Source: Chryseobacterium indicum (lineage in GTDB: Bacteria > Bacteroidota > Bacteroidia > Flavobacteriales > Weeksellaceae). Taken from it: a DNA stretch of 64,000 nt. A program made the translations under genes and the position numbers. Numbering within the stretch: position 1 is the stretch's first letter; each line of letters opens with the position of its first letter. The stretch covers positions 1,984,001 through 2,048,000 of the forward strand of contig NZ_JACSGT010000001.1 in the NCBI RefSeq assembly GCF_021504595.1, in the 5' to 3' direction. The notes below the pieces were generated by a model. That model was given only the letters and a program-made list of their open reading frames with translations. It did not search any database and was not told the DNA's origin. Shown here in pieces: positions 63,848-64,000 of this stretch.

Positions 63848-64000
63848 ATGAATGTATACGATCTTTTCTTAAAACCCTATGAAACCTACTCTGCCACGCA
63901 GATTCTGCTGGAATCATCCGCTACGGTATTCGGAATTTTAAGTGTTTATTTTTCAATTAAAAAAAATATCTGGGTTTATCCTACAGGAATTGTTTCAACT
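63848..64000 (+). CDS. pnuC: Nicotinamide mononucleotide transporter PnuC, 5' fragment
   Basis: Only the first 51 residues lie in the window; the gene runs off the right edge. The start MNVYDLFLKPYETYS and the first helix with the motif SIKKNIWVYPTGIVST match PnuC, which takes up nicotinamide riboside (or mononucleotide) for NAD synthesis. The ATG at 63848 is taken; there is no in-frame alternative upstream in the short gap. Confidence 0.78.
   Translation, partial: MNVYDLFLKPYETYSATQILLESSATVFGILSVYFSIKKNIWVYPTGIVST

Noticed and set aside
1..64000. CRISPR array, tRNA or rRNA genes
   Set aside because: No regularly spaced direct repeats of the right size, and no cloverleaf or rRNA-like sequence was noticed on either strand; a covariance-model scan would be needed to exclude a tRNA fully.

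Overview
The window reads as a chromosomal segment of a low-GC Bacteroidota, most likely a Flavobacteriia of the Chryseobacterium/Elizabethkingia type. The reasons are: AT-rich intergenic DNA, promoters of the phylum type (TTG about 19-21 nt before TAnnTTTG), a fused SecDF, a secreted enzyme with a type IX secretion (T9SS) C-terminal sorting domain, DUF2911 and DUF6814-like proteins, and an argF of the Bacteroidetes N-acyl-ornithine type. The species assignment is inference. No rRNA, tRNA, CRISPR array or prophage was seen.

Layout. 1-13.6 kb: holA, a stand-alone HsdR_N-fold protein, small metabolic or stress genes, a 1215-bp IS4-type insertion sequence that has cut the start off a DUF2911 gene, a membrane protein/ABC ATPase pair, a potassium channel and a TPR protein. 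13.8-19.7 kb: pyrimidine operon pyrB-carA-carB (minus strand) with a promoter and an apparent leader terminator before pyrB. 19.9-22.7 kb: egtB-egtD (ergothioneine) and a divergent Lrp/AsnC regulator. 22.8-32.1 kb: a complete arginine operon on the minus strand in the order GNAT acetyltransferase, argG, argC, argD, argF', argB, argE, argH. 32.2-44.3 kb (plus strand): an InsA-like zinc-ribbon/HTH protein, then a module for small-acid uptake and activation: porin, MHS-family transporter, two tiny membrane proteins, an SSS-transporter/histidine-kinase fusion, a response regulator, a propionyl-CoA-synthetase-like enzyme and acetyl-CoA synthetase. A REP-associated tyrosine transposase (RAYT) flanked by inverted REP palindromes sits between the kinase and its regulator. 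44.4-64 kb: relA/spoT, nhaA, a BrkB-type membrane protein, rlmH, trmL, tatA-PAP2-TPR, a Tet-type MFS pump, secDF, a secreted sugar dehydrogenase, hemN, a BNR-repeat protein, an amino-acid permease and the start of pnuC at the right edge.

The genes themselves are mostly recognisable; the least explained material is intergenic. At least four interspersed families are visible: (A) about 200-bp elements with terminal inverted repeats (6 copies); (B) REP palindromes with their probable RAYT; (C) a bulged-stem hairpin element in four copies, with pairing-preserving changes in its closing stem and a different apical hairpin in most copies; (D) an about 205-bp structured repeat present twice inside the arginine operon. 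They fill nearly every gap over 300 bp and lie even between co-transcribed genes of the arg and pyr operons. Family C is the best candidate for an undescribed structured element in this window.
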